A program made the translations under genes and the position numbers. The notes beneath the pieces are model-generated. The model was not told the DNA's origin and searched no databases. It worked only from the letters and a program-made list of their open reading frames with translations. A DNA stretch of 64,000 nt from Balaenoptera acutorostrata (lineage: Eukaryota > Chordata > Mammalia > Artiodactyla > Balaenopteridae), in NCBI RefSeq assembly GCF_949987535.1, contig NW_026646034.1, forward strand, positions 164,001 to 228,000, in the 5' to 3' direction. Below are positions 40,401 to 55,254 of the stretch, piece by piece (the stretch's first letter is position 1; each line of letters starts with the position of its first letter).

Positions 40401-41913
40401 CAGAATTCTTGTCATCACAATGTTCCATGACCGTGTCATCACAATGCTCCATGGCCCTTGTCATCACAATGCTCCAGAATTCTTGTCATCACAATGTTCC
40501 ATGACCGTGTCATCACAATGCTCCATGGCCCTTGTCAACACAATGCTCCAGAATTCTTGTCATCACAATGTTCCATGAACGTGTCATCACAATGCTCCAT
40601 GGCCCTTGTCATCACAATGCTCCAGAATTCTTGTCATCACAATGTTCCATGACCGTGTCATCACAATGCTCCATAATTGTTGTCATCACAATGTTCCATG
40701 ACCGTGTCATCACAATGCTCCAGAATTCTTGTCATCACAATGCTCCAGAATTCTTGTCATCACAATGTTCCATGACCGTGTCATCACAATGCTCCATGAC
40801 CCTGGTCATCACAATGCCCAGATTGCTTGTCATCACAAAGTTCCATGACTGTGTCATCACAATGCACCATGGCACTTGTCATCACAATGCTCCAGAATTC
40901 TTGTCATCACAATGTTCCATGACCGTGTCATCACAATGCTCCATGGCCCTTGTCATCACAATGTTCCAGAATTCTTGCCATCACAATGTTCCATGACCGT
41001 TTCATCACAATGCTCCATAATTCTTATCATCAAAATGTTCCATGACCGTGTCATCACAATGCTCCATAATCCTTGTCATCAAAATGTTCCATGACCGTGT
41101 CATCACAATGCTCCAGAAATCTTGTCATCACAATGTTCCATGACCGTGTCATCACAATGCTCCATGGCCCTTGTCATCACAATGCTCCAGAATTCTTGTC
41201 ATCACAATGTTCCATGACCATGTCATCACAATGCTCCATGGCCCTTTTCAACACAATGCTTCAGAATTCTTGTCATCACAATGTTCCATGACCGTGTCAT
41301 CACAATGCTCCAGAATTCTTGTCATCACAATGTTCCATGACCGTTTCATCACAATGCTCCATAATTCTTATCATCACAATGTTCCATGACCGTGTCGTCA
41401 CAATGCTCCAGAATTCTTGTCATCACAATGCTCCAGAATTCTTGTCATCACAATGTTCCATGACCGTGTCATCACAATGCCCATGGCCCTGGTCATCACA
41501 ATGCTCCAGATTGCTTGTCATCACAAAGGTCCATGACCGTGTCATCACAATGCACCATGGCCCTTGTCATCACAATGCTCCATAATTCTTGTCATCAAAA
41601 TGTTCCATGACCGTGTCATCACAATGCTCCAGAATTCTTGTCATCACAATGTTCCATGACCGTGTCATCACAATGCTCCAGAATTTTTGTCATCACAATG
41701 CTCCAGAATTCTTGTCATCACAATATTCCATGACCTTGTCATCACAATGCATCAGAATTCTTGTCATCACAATAATCCATGACCGTGTCATCACAATGCT
41801 CCATGGCCCTTGTCATCACAATGCTCCAGAATTCTTGTCATCACAATGCTCCATGGCCCTGTTCATCACAATGCTCCAGATTGCTTGTCATCACAAAGTT
41901 CCATTACCGTGTC
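37455..41913 (+). repeat. 4459-bp tandem unit, copy 1
   Basis: Repeats at 41914-46372 with a constant offset of 4459 bp over the full length. Ordered markers: CATTATTGTCC near 38049/42508, GATTGCTTTTCATC near 38475/42934, CAGTGCTCC near 38691/43150, ATGCTTCAG near 39311/43770, ATGCCCATGG at 39532/43991, ATGCATCAG near 39803/44262, TAATTGTTGTC near 40675/45134 and ATGCCCAG at 40814/45273. I saw only rare differences (for example GAATTCTTG near 40749 against GAATACTTG near 45208). Contains a nested 1945-bp repeat. Confidence 0.87.
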
Positions 41914-44900
41914 ATCACAATGCACCATGGCCCTTGTCATCACAATGCTCCAGAATTCTTGTCATCACAATGTTCCATGACCGTGTCATCACAATGCTCC
42001 ATGGCCCTTGTCATCACAATGCTCCAGAATTCTTGCCATCACAATGTTCCATGACCGTGTCATCACAATGCTCCATAATTCTTATCATCACAATGTTCCA
42101 TGACCGTGTCGTCACAATGCTCCAGAATTCTTGTCATCACAATGCTCCAGAATTCTTGTCATCACAATGTTCCATGACCGTGTCATCACAATGCTCAATG
42201 GCCCTGGTCATCACAATGCTCCAGATTGCTTGTCATCACAAAGGTCCATGACCGTGTCATCACAATGCACCATGGCCCTTGTCATCACAATGCTCCAGAA
42301 TTCTTGTCATCACAATGTTCCATGACCGTGTCATCACAATGCTCCATGGCCCTTGTCATCACAATGCTCCAGAATTCTTGTCATCACAATGTTCCATGAC
42401 CGTGTCATCACAATGCTCCATGGCCCTTGTCATCACAATGCTCCAGAATTCTTGTCATCACAATGTTCCATGACCGTGTCATCACAATGCTCCATGGCCC
42501 TTGTCATCATTATTGTCCAGAATTCTTGTCATCACAATGTTCCATGACCGTGTCATCACAATGCTCCAGAATTCTTGTCATCACAATGCTCCAGAATTCT
42601 TGTCATCACAATGTTCCATGACCGTGTCATCACAATGCTCCATGACCCTGGTCATCACAATGCTCCAGATTGCTTGTCATCACAAAGTTCCATGACTGTG
42701 TCATCACAATGCACCATGGCCCTTGTCATCACAATGCTCCAGAATTCTTGTCATCACAATGTTCCATGACCGTGTCATCACAATGCTCCATGGCCCTTGT
42801 CATCACAATGCTCCAGAATTCTTGCCATCACAATGTTCCATGACCGTGTCATCACAATGCTCCATAATTCTTATCATCACAATGTTCCATGACCGTGTCA
42901 TCACAATGCTCCATGGCCCTGGTCATCACAATGCTCCAGATTGCTTTTCATCACAAAGGTCCATGACCGTGTCATCACAATGCACCATGGCCCTTGTCAT
43001 CACAATGCTCCAGAATTCTTGTCAACACAATGTTCCATGACCGTGTCATCACAATGCTCCATAATTCTTGTCATCAAAATGTTCCATGACCGTGTCATCA
43101 CAATGCTCCAGAATTCTTGTCATCACAATGTTCCATGACCGTGTCATCACAGTGCTCCAGAATTTTTGTCATCACAATGCTCCAGAATTCTTGTCATCAC
43201 AATGTTCCATGACCGTGTCATCACAATGCTCCAGAATTCTTGTCATCACAATGCTCCAGAATTCTTGTCATCACAATGCTCCATGGCCCTGTTCATCACA
43301 ATGCTCCAGATTGCTTGTCATCACAAAGTTCCATTACCGTGTCATCACAATGCACCATGGCCCTTGTCATCACAATGCTCCAGAATTCTTGTCATCACAA
43401 TGTTCCATGACCGTGTCATCACAATGCTCCATGGCCCTTGTCATCACAATGCTCCAGAATTCTTGTCATCACAATGTTCCATGACCATGTCATCACAATG
43501 CTCCATGGCCCTTGTCAACACAATGCTCCAGAATTCTTGTCATCACAATGTTCCATGACCGTGTCATCACAATGCTCCAGAATTCTTGTCATCACAATGT
43601 TCCATGACCGTGTCATCACAATGCTCCATGGCCCTTGTCATCACAATGCTCCAGAATTCTTGTCATCACAATGCTCCATGGCCCTGTTCATCACAATGCT
43701 CCAGATTGCTTGTCATCACAAAGTTCCATTACCGTGTCATCACAATGCTCCATGGCCCTTTTCAACACAATGCTTCAGAATTCTTGTCATCACAATGTTC
43801 CATGACCGTGTCATCACAATGCTCCAGAATTCTTGTCATCACAATGTTCCATGACCGTTTCATCACAATGCTCCATAATTCTTATCATCACAATGTTCCA
43901 TGACCGTGTCGTCACAATGCTCCAGAATTCTTGTCATCACAATGCTCCAGAATTCTTGTCATCACAATGTTCCATGACCGTGTCATCACAATGCCCATGG
44001 CCCTGGTCATCACAATGCTCCAGATTGCTTGTCATCACAAAGGTCCATGACCGTGTCATCACAATGCACCATGGCCCTTGTCATCACAATGCTCCATAAT
44101 TCTTGTCATCAAAATGTTCCATGACCGTGTCATCACAATGCTCCAGAATTCTTGTCATCACAATGTTCCATGACCGTGTCATCACAATGCTCCAGAATTT
44201 TTGTCATCACAATGCTCCAGAATTCTTGTCATCACAATATTCCATGACCTTGTCATCACAATGCATCAGAATTCTTGTCATCACAATAATCCATGACCGT
44301 GTCATCACAATGCTCCATGGCCCTTGTCATCACAATGCTCCAGAATTCTTGTCATCACAATGCTCCATGGCCCTGTTCATCACAATGCTCCAGATTGCTT
44401 GTCATCACAAAGTTCCATTACCGTGTCATCACAATGCACCATGGCCCTTGTCATCACAATGCTCCAGAATTCTTGTCATCACAATGTTCCATGACCGTGT
44501 CATCACAATGCTCCATGGCCCTTGTCATCACAATGCTCCAGAATTCTTGTCATCACAATGTTCCATGACCATGTCATCACAATGCTCCATGGCCGTTGTC
44601 AACACAATGCTCCAGAATTCTTGTCATCACAATGTTCCATGACCGTGTCATCACAATGCTCCAGAATTCTTGTCATCACAATGTTCCATGACCGTGTCAT
44701 CACAATGCTCCATGGCCCTTGTCATCACAATGCTCCAGAATTCTTGTCATCACAATGCTCCATGGCCCTGTTCATCACAATGCTCCAGATTGCTTGTCAT
44801 CACAAAGTTCCATGACCGTGTCATCACAATGCACCATGGCCCTTGTCATCACAATGCTCCAGAATTCTTGTCATCACAATGTTCCATGACCGTGTCATCA

Positions 44901-46372
44901 CAATGCTCCATGGCCCTTGTCATCACAATGCTCCAGAATTCTTGTCATCACAATGTTCCATGACCGTGTCATCACAATGCTCCATGGCCCTTGTCAACAC
45001 AATGCTCCAGAATTCTTGTCATCACAATGTTCCATGAACGTGTCATCACAATGCTCCATGGCCCTTGTCATCACAATGCTCCAGAATTCTTGTCATCACA
45101 ATGTTCCATGACCGTGTCATCACAATGCTCCATAATTGTTGTCATCACAATGTTCCATGACCGTGTCATCACAATGCTCCAGAATTCTTGTCATCACAAT
45201 GCTCCAGAATACTTGTCATCACAATGTTCCATGACCGTGTCATCACAATGCTCCATGACCCTGGTCATCACAATGCCCAGATTGCTTGTCATCACAAAGT
45301 TCCATGACTGTGTCATCACAATGCACCATGGCACTTGTCATCACAATGCTCCAGAATTCTTGTCATCACAATGTTCCATGACCGTGTCATCACAATGCTC
45401 CATGGCCCTTGTCATCACAATGTTCCAGAATTCTTGCCATCACAATGTTCCATGACCGTTTCATCACAATGCTCCATAATTCTTATCATCAAAATGTTCC
45501 ATGACCGTGTCATCACAATGCTCCATAATCCTTGTCATCAAAATGTTCCATGACCGTGTCATCACAATGCTCCAGAAATCTTGTCATCACAATGTTCCAT
45601 GACCGTGTCATCACAATGCTCCATGGCCCTTGTCATCACAATGCTCCAGAATTCTTGTCATCACAATGTTCCATGACCATGTCATCACAATGCTCCATGG
45701 CCCTTTTCAACACAATGCTTCAGAATTCTTGTCATCACAATGTTCCATGACCGTGTCATCACAATGCTCCAGAATTCTTGTCATCACAATGTTCCATGAC
45801 CGTTTCATCACAATGCTCCATAATTCTTATCATCACAATGTTCCATGACCGTGTCGTCACAATGCTCCAGAATTCTTGTCATCACAATGCTCCAGAATTC
45901 TTGTCATCACAATGTTCCATGACCGTGTCATCACAATGCCCATGGCCCTGGTCATCACAATGCTCCAGATTGCTTGTCATCACAAAGGTCCATGACCGTG
46001 TCATCACAATGCACCATGGCCCTTGTCATCACAATGCTCCATAATTCTTGTCATCAAAATGTTCCATGACCGTGTCATCACAATGCTCCAGAATTCTTGT
46101 CATCACAATGTTCCATGACCGTGTCATCACAATGCTCCAGAATTTTTGTCATCACAATGCTCCAGAATTCTTGTCATCACAATATTCCATGACCTTGTCA
46201 TCACAATGCATCAGAATTCTTGTCATCACAATAATCCATGACCGTGTCATCACAATGCTCCATGGCCCTTGTCATCACAATGCTCCAGAATTCTTGTCAT
46301 CACAATGCTCCATGGCCCTGTTCATCACAATGCTCCAGATTGCTTGTCATCACAAAGTTCCATTACCGTGTC
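41914..46372 (+). repeat. 4459-bp tandem unit, copy 2
   Basis: Second copy of the 4459-bp unit, near-identical to copy 1 by eye. Similarity to the next repeat continues slightly beyond the nominal end (to about 46.5 kb) because of the nested 1945-bp periodicity. Confidence 0.87.
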
Positions 46373-47450
46373 ATCACAATGCACCATGGCCCTTGTCATC
46401 ACAATGCTCCAGAATTCTTGTCATCACAATGTTCCATGACCGTGTCATCACAATGCTCCATGGCCCTTGTCATCACAATGCTCCAGAATTCTTGTCATCA
46501 CAATGTTCCATGACCATGTCATCACAATGCTCCATGGCCCTTGTCAACACAATGCTCCAGAATTCTTGTCATCACAATGTTCCATGACCGTGTCATCACA
46601 ATGCTCCAGAATTCTTGTCATCACAATGTTCCATGACCGTGTCATCACAATGCTCCATGGCCCTTGTCATCACAATGCTCCAGAATTCTTGTCATCACAA
46701 TGCTCCATGGCCCTGTTCATCACAATGCTCCAGATTGCTTGTCATTACAAAGTTCCATGACCGTGTCATCACAATGCACCATGGCCCTTCTCATCACAAT
46801 GCTCCAGAATTCTTGTCATCACAATGTTCCATGACCGTGTCATCACAATGCTCCATGGCCCTTGTCATCACAATGCTCCAGAATTCTTGTCATCACAATG
46901 TTCCATGACCGTGTCATCACAATGCTCCATGGCCCCTGTCAACACAATGCTCCAGAATTCTTGTCATCACAATGTTCCATGAACGTGTCATCACAATGCT
47001 CCATGGCCCTTGTCATCACAATGCTCCAGAATTCTTGTCATCACAATGTTCCATGACCGTGTCATCACAATGCTCCATAATTCTTGTCATCACAATGTTC
47101 CATGACCGTGTCATCACAATGCTCCAGAATTCTTGTCATCACAATGCTCCAGAATTCTTGTCATCACAATGTTCCATGACCGTGTCATCACAATGCTCCA
47201 TGACCCTGGTCATCACAATGCCCAGATTGCTTGTCATCACAAAGTTCCATGACTGTGTCATCACAATGCACCATGGCACTTGTCATCACAATGCTCCAGA
47301 ATTCTTGTCATCACAATGTTCCATGACCGTGTCATCACAATGCTCCATGGCCCTTGTCATCACAATGTTCCAGAATTCTTGCCATCACAATGTTCCATGA
47401 CCGTTTCATCACAATGCTCCATAATTCTTATCATCACAATGTTCCATGAC
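43740..47450 (+). repeat. Nested 1945-bp tandem repeat
   Basis: Markers recur at 1945-bp spacing: ATGCCCATGG at 43991 and 45936, ATGCATCAG near 44262 and 46207, ATGCCCAG at 45273 and 47218. The same period is seen in copy 1 of the 4459-bp unit (39532 and 41477). Collinearity ends near 47.43 kb (CATCAAAATG against CATCACAATG). Confidence 0.82.
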
Positions 47451-50250
47451 CGGGTCGTCACAATGCTCCAGAATTCTTGTCATCACAATGCTCCAGAATT
47501 CTTGTCATCACAATGTTCCATGACCGTGTCATCACAATGCCCATGGCCCTGGTCATCACAATGCTCCAGATTGCTTGTCATCACAAAGGTCCATGACCGT
47601 GTCATCACAATGCACCATGGCCCTTGTCATCACAATGCTCCATAATTCTTGTCATCAAAATGTTCCATGACCGTGTCATCACAATGCTCCAGAATTCTTG
47701 TCATCACAATGTTCCATGACCGTGTCATCACAATGCTCCAGAATTTTTGTCATCACAATGCTCCAGAATTCTTGTCATCACAATGTTCCATGACGATGTC
47801 ATCACAATGCTCCAGAATTCTTGTCATCACAATGCTCCAGAATTCTTGTCATCACAATGCTCCATGGCCCTGTTCATCACAATGCTCCAGATTGCTTGTC
47901 ATCACAAAGTTCCATGACCGTGTCATCACAATGCACCATGGCCCTTGTCATCACAATGCTCCAGAATTCTTGTCATCACAATGTTCCATGACCGTGTCAT
48001 CACAATGCTCCATGGCCCTTGTCATCACAATGCTCCAGAATTGTTGTCATCACAATGTTCCATGACCGTGTCATCACAATGCTCCATGGCCCTTGTCAAC
48101 ACAATGCTCCAGAATTCTTGTCATCACAATGTTCCATGACCTTGTCATCACAATGCATCAGAATTCTTGTCATCACAATATTCCATGACCGTGTCATCAC
48201 AATGCTCCATGGCCCTTGTCATCACAATGCTCCAGAATTCTTGTCATCACAATGCTCCATGGCCCTGTTCATCACAATGCTCCAGATTGCTTGTCATCAC
48301 AAAGTTCCATGACCGTGTCATCACAATGCACCATGTCCCTTGTCATCACAATGCTCCAGAATTCTTGTCATCACAATGTTCCATGACCGTGTCATCACAA
48401 TGCTCCATGGCCCTTTTCAACACAATGCTCCAGAATTCTTGTCATCACAATGTTCCATGACCTTGTCATCACAATTCTCCAGAATTCTTGTCATCACAAT
48501 GTTCCATGACCGTGTCATCACAATGCTCCATGGCCCTTGTCATCACAATGCTCCAGAATTCTTGTCATCACAATGTTCCATGACCGTGTCATCACAATGC
48601 TCCAGAATTCTTGTCATCACAATGCTCCAGAATTCTTGTCATCACAATGTTCCATGACCGTGTCATCACAATTCTCCATGGCCCTGGTCATCACAATGCT
48701 CCAGATTGCTTGTCATCACAAAGTTCCATGACCGTGTCATCACAATGCACCATGGCCCTTGTCATCACAATGCTCCAGAATTCTTGTCATCACAATGTTC
48801 CATGACCGTGTCATCACAATGCTCCATAATTCTTGTCATCAAAATGTTCCATGACCGTGTCATCACAATGCTCCAGAATTCTTGTCATCACAATGTTCCA
48901 TGACCGTGTCATCACAATGCTCCATAATCCTTGTCATCAAAATGTTCCATGACCGTGTCATCACAATGCTCCAGAAATCTTGTCATCACAATGTTCCATG
49001 ACCGTGTCATCACAATGCTCCATGGCCCTTGTCATCACAATGCTCCAGAATTCTTGTCATCACAATGTTCCATGACCATGTCATCACAATGCTCCATGGC
49101 CCTTTTCAACACAATGCTTCAGAATTCTTGTCATCACAATGTTCCATGACCGTGTCATCACAATGCTCCAGAATTCTTGTCATCACAATGTTCCATGACC
49201 GTTTCATCACAATGCTCCATAATTCTTATCATCACAATGTTCCATGACCGTGTCGTCACAATGCTCCAGAATTCTTGTCATCACAATGCTCCAGAATTCT
49301 TGTCATCACAATGTTCCATGACCGTGTCATCACAATGCCCATGGCCCTGGTCATCACAATGCTCCAGATTGCTTGTCATCACAAAGGTCCATGACCGTGT
49401 CATCACAATGCACCATGGCCCTTGTCATCACAATGCTCCAGAATTCTTGTCATCACAATGTTCCATGACCGTGTCATCACAATGCTCCATGGCCCTTGTC
49501 ATCACAATGCTCCAGAATTCTTGTCATCACAATGTTCCATGACCGTGTCATCACAATGCTCCATGGCCCTTGTCAACACAATGCTCCAGAATTCTTGTCA
49601 TCACAATATTCCATGACCTTGTCATCACAATGCATCAGAATTCTTGTCATCAAAATAATCCATGACCGTGTCATCACAATGCTCCATGGCCCTTGTCATC
49701 ACAATGCTCCAGAATTCTTGTCATCACAATGCTCCATGGCCCTGTTCATCACAATGCTCCAGATTGCTTGTCATCACAAAGTTCCATGACCGTGTCATCA
49801 CAATGCACCATGGCCCTTGTCATCACAATGCTCCAGAATTCTTGTCATCACAATGTTCCATGACCGTGTCATCACAATGCTCCATGGCCCTTGTCAACAC
49901 AATGCTCCAGAATTCTTGTCATCACAATGTTCCATGACCTTGTCATCACAATGCTCCAGAATTCTTGTCATCACAATGTTCCATGACCGTGTCATCACAA
50001 TGCTCCATGGCCCTTGTCATCACAATGCTCCAGAATTCTTGTCATCACAATGTTCCATGACCGTGTCATCACAATGCTCCAGAATTCTTGTCATCACAAT
50101 GTTCCATGACCGTGTCATCACAATGCTCCAGAATTCTTGTCATCACAATGCTCCAGAATTCTTGTCATCACAATGTTCCATGACCGTGTCATCACAATTC
50201 TCCATGGCCCTGGTCATCACAATGCTCCAGATTGCTTGTCATCACAAAGT
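46373..50250 (+). repeat. Mosaic array segment
   Basis: Continuation of the 1945-bp repeat to about 47.45 kb, then canonical array with ATGCCCATGG marks at 47537 and 49335. About 48931-49250 matches 45532-45850 at an offset of 3399 bp. About 49817-50550 matches 55089-55820 at an offset of 5272 bp. No gene is supported. Confidence 0.75.
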
Positions 50251-51679
50251 TCCATGACCGTGTCATCACAATGCACCATGGCCCTTGTCATCACAATGCT
50301 CCAGAATTCTTGTCATCACAATGTTCCATGACCGTGTCATCACAATGCTCCATAATTCTTGTCATCAAAATGTTCCATGACCGTGTCATCACAATGCTCC
50401 AGAATTCTTGTCATCACAATGTTCCATGACCGTGTCATCACAATGCTCCATAATTCTTGTCATCAAAATGTTCCATGACCGTGTCATCACAATGCTCCAG
50501 AAATCTTGTCATCACAATGTTCCATGACCGTGTCATCACAATGCTCCATGGCCCTTGTCATCACAATGCTCCAGAATTCTTGTCATCACAATGTTCCATG
50601 ACCGTGTCATCACAATGCTCCATGGCCCTTGTCATCACAAAGCTCCAGAATTCTTGTCATCACAATGTTCCATGACTGTGTCATCACAATGCTCCATGGC
50701 CCTTGTCAACACAATGCTCCAGAATTCTTGTCATCACAATGTTCCATGACCTTGTCATCACAATGCTCCAGAATTCTTGTCATCACAATGTTCCATGACC
50801 GTGTCATCACAATGCTCCATGGCCCTTGTCATCACAATGCTCCAGAATTCTTGTCATCACAATGTTCCATGACCGTGTCATCACAATGCTCCATGGCCCT
50901 TGTCATCACAATGCTCCAGAATTCTTGTCATCACAATGTTCCATGACCGTGTCATCACAATGATCCAGAATTCTTGTCATCACAATGCTCCAGAATTCTT
51001 GTCATCACAATGTTCCATGACCTTGTCATCACAATGCTCCAGAATTCTTGTCATCACAATGTTCCATGACCGTGTCATCACAATGCTCCATGGCCCTTGT
51101 CATCACAATGCTCCAGAATTCTTGTCATCACAATGTTCCATGACCGTGTCATCACAATGCTCCATGGCCCTTGTCATCACAATGCTCCAGAATTCTTGTC
51201 ATCACAATGTTCCATGACCGTGTCATCACAATGATCCAGAATTCTTGTCATCACAATGCTCCAGAATTCTTGTCATCAAAATGTTCCATGACGGTGTCAT
51301 CACAATGCTCCATGGCCCTTGTCATCACAATGCTCCAGATTTCTCATCATCACAATGTTCCATGACCGTGTCATCACAATGCTCCATGGACCTTGTCATC
51401 ATAATGCTCCAAAATTCTTGTCATCTCAATGTTCAATGATCGTGTCATCACAATGCTCCATAATTCTTGTCATTACAATGTACCATGACCGTGTCATCAC
51501 AATGCTCCATGGCACTTGTCATCACAATGCTCCAGAATTCTTGTCATCACAATGTTCCATGACCGTGTCATCTCAATGCTCCATGGCCCTGGTCATCACA
51601 ATGCTCCAGATTGCTTGTCATCACAAAGTTTCATGACCGTGTCATCACAATGCACCATGGCCCTTGTCATCACAATGCT

Positions 51680-52300
51680 CCAGATTGCTTGTCATCACAA
51701 AGTTCCGTGACCGTGTCATCACAATGCACCATGGCCCTTGTCATAACAATGCTCCAGAATTCTTGTCATCACAATGTTCCATGACCGTGTCATCACAATG
51801 CTCCATGGCCCTTGTCATCACAATGTTCCAGAATTCTGGTCATCACAATGTTCCATGACCGTGTCATCACAATGCTCCATGGCCCTTGTCATCACAATGC
51901 TCCAGAATTCTAGTCATCACAATGTTCCATGACCGTGTCATCACAATGCTCCATAATTCTTGTCATCACAATGTTCCATGACCGTGTCATCACAATGTTA
52001 CATGACCCTGGACATCACAGTTCTCCATGACCTTTGTCATCACTATGCTCTATATAGTTTTTCATGACAATTCTAAATGACCACTTTAATCACTTTGCTT
52101 GCTGACCATTTTCATCATATTTCTCTTATTGTCATTACAATTCCCCATGACCCCTTTCTTCACAATGCTCCATGATGCCTGTCATCACAATGCTCAATGG
52201 CTTTTGTTATTACAATGCTCCAGGACGAGTTTCATCACATTACTCCATCTCCCTTGTCATCACGGTGCACAATGAATAGTTTCATTACAATGCTCCTTGG
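51680..52300 (+). repeat. Linker plus divergent block A' (copy 1)
   Basis: Linker marks AAGTTCCGTGACC, GAATTCTGG and GAATTCTAG are followed by a type-A block at 51998-52300 (CTATATAG 52050-52057). No B block precedes the linker. A' differs from A by one extra base in CATATTTCTCTTATTG, by GGACATCACAG at the start, by AGGACGAGTTTC and by CTCCTTGG at its end. The extra base breaks the open frame seen in the other A copies, further evidence that the frame is not under selection. Confidence 0.85.
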
Positions 52301-55254
52301 CCCTTGTCATCACAATGCTCCAGAATTCTTGTCATCACAATGCTCCAGAATTCTTGTCATCACAATATTCCATGACCGTGTCATCACAATGCTCCATGGC
52401 CCTTGTCATCACAATGCTCCAGAATTCTTGTCATCACAATGCTCCATGGCCCTGTTCATCACAATGCTCCAGATTGCTTGTCATCACAAAGTTCCATGAC
52501 CGTGTCATCACAATGCTCCAGAATTCTTGTCATCACAATGCTCCAGAATTCTTGTCATCACAATGTTCGATGACCGTGTCATCACAATGCTCCATGGCCC
52601 TTGTCATCACAATGCTCCAGAATTCTTGTCATCACAATGTTCCATGACCGTGTCATCACAATGCTCCAGAATTCTTGTCATCACAATGCTCCAGAATTCT
52701 TGTCATCACAATGTTCCATGACCGTGTCATCACAATGCTCCATGGCCCTGTTCATCACAATGCTTTAGATTGCTTGTCATCACAAAGTTCCATGAACGTG
52801 TCATCACAATGCACCATGGCCCTTGTCATCACAATGCTCCAGAATTCTTGTCATCACAATGTTCCATGACCGTGTCATCACAATGCTCCATGGCCCTTGT
52901 CATCACAATGCTCCAGAATTCTTGTCATCACAATGTTCCATGACCGTGTCATCACAATGCTCCATAATTCTTGTCATCACAATGTTCCATGACCGTGTCA
53001 TCACAATGCTCCAGAATTCTTCTCATCACAATACTCCAGAATTCTTGTCATCACATTGTTCCATGACCGTGTCATCACAATGCTCCATGGCCCTTGTCAT
53101 CACAATGCTCCAGAATTCTTGTCATCACAATGTTCCATGACCGTGTCATCACAATGCTCCATAATCCTTGTCATCAAAATGTTCCATGACCGTGTCATCA
53201 CAATGCTCCAGAATTCTTGTCATCACAATGTTCCATGACCGTGTCATCACAATGCTCCAGAAATCTTGTCATCACAATGTTCCATGACCGTGTCATCACA
53301 ATGCTCCAGAATTCTTGTCATCACAATGCTCCAGAATTCTTGTCATCACAATGTTCCATGACCGTGTCATCACAATGCTCCAGAATTCTTGTCATCACAA
53401 TGCTCCAGAATTCTTGTCATCACAATGTTCCATGACCGTGTCATCACAATGCTCCATGGCCCTTGTCATCACAATGCTCCAGAATTCTTGTCATCACAAT
53501 GTTCCATGACCGTGTCATCACAATGCTCCATGGCCCTTGTCATCACAAAGCTCCAGAATACTTGTCATCACAATGTTCCATGACCGTGTCATCACAATGC
53601 TCCATGGCCCTTGTCAACACAATGCTCCAGAATTCTTGTCATCACAATGCTCCAGATATCTTGTCATCACAATGTTCCATGACCGTGTCATCACAATGCT
53701 CCATGGCCCTTGTCAACACAATGCTCCAGAATTCTTGTCATCACAATGTTCCATGACCTTGTCATCACAATGCTCCAGAATTCTTCTCATCACAATGTTC
53801 CATGACCGTGTCATCACAATGCTCCATAATTCTTGTCATCACAATGTTCCATGACCGTGTCATCACAATGCTCCAGAATTCTTGTCATCACAATGCTCCA
53901 GAATTCTTGTCATCACAATGTTCCATGACCGTGTCATCACAATGCTCCATGACCCTGGTCATCACAATGCCCAGATTGCTTGTCATCACAAAGTTCCATG
54001 ACTGTGTCATCACAATGCACCATGGCACTTGTCATCACAATGCTCCAGAATTCTTGTCATCACAATGTTCCATGACCGTGTCATCACAATGCTCCATGGC
54101 CCTTGTCATCACAATGTTCCAGAATTCTTGCCATCACAATGTTCCATGACCGTTTCATCACAATGCTCCATAATTCTTATCATCACAATGTTCCATGACC
54201 GTGTCGTCACAATGCTCCAGAATTCTTGTCATCACAATGCTCCAGAATTCTTGTCATCACAATGTTCCATGACCGTGTCATCACAATGCCCATGGCCCTG
54301 GTCATCACAATGCTCCAGATTGCTTGTCATCACAAAGGTCCATGACCGTGTCATCACAATGCACCATGGCCCTTGTCATCACAATGCTCCATAATTCTTG
54401 TCATCAAAATGTTCCATGACCGTGTCATCACAATGCTCCAGAATTCTTGTCATCACAATGTTCCATGACCGTGTCATCACAATGCTCCAGAATTTTTGTC
54501 ATCACAATGCTCCAGAATTCTTGTCATCACAATGTTCCATGACCGTGTCATCACAATGCTCCAGAATTCTTGTCATCACAATGCTCCAGAATTCTTGTCA
54601 TCACAATGCTCCATGGCCCTGTTCATCACAATGCTCCAGATTGCTTGTCATCACAAAGTTCCATGACCGTGTCATCACAATGCACCATGGCCCTTGTCAT
54701 CACAATGCTCCAGAATTCTTGTCATCACAATGTTCCATGACCGTGTCATCACAATGCTCCATGGCCCTTGTCATCACAATGCTCCAGAATTCTTGTCATC
54801 ACAATATTCCATGACCGTGTCATCACAATGCTCCATGGCCCTTGTCAACACAATGCTCCAGAATTCTTGTCATCACAATGTTCCATGACCTTGTCATCAC
54901 AATGCATCAGAATTCTTGTCATCACAATATTCCATGACCGTGTCATCACAATGCTCCATGGTCCTTGTCATCACAATGCTCCAGAATTCTTGTCATCACA
55001 ATGCTCCATGGCCCTGTTCATCACAATGCTCCAGATTGCTTGTCATCACAAAGTTGCGTGACTGTGTCATCACAAAGCACCATGGAACTTGTCATCACAA
55101 TGCTCCAGAATTCTTGTCATCACAATGTTCCATGACCGTGTCATCACAATGCTCCATGGCCCTTGTCAACACAATGCTCCAGAATTCTTGTCATCACAAT
55201 GTTCAATGACCTTGTCATCACAATGCTCCAGAATTCTTGTCATCACAATGTTCC

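Noticed and set aside
41589..42251. Longest open frame (220 codons, + strand), and similar ones at 36538-37176, 33411-33974 and 18260-18775
   Set aside because: They arise where one-base indels or monomer order happen to keep the frame open. The peptides are translations of the same satellite monomers, homologous copies elsewhere are interrupted, and the 74-bp unit shifts frame each time. No domain or codon signal is visible.
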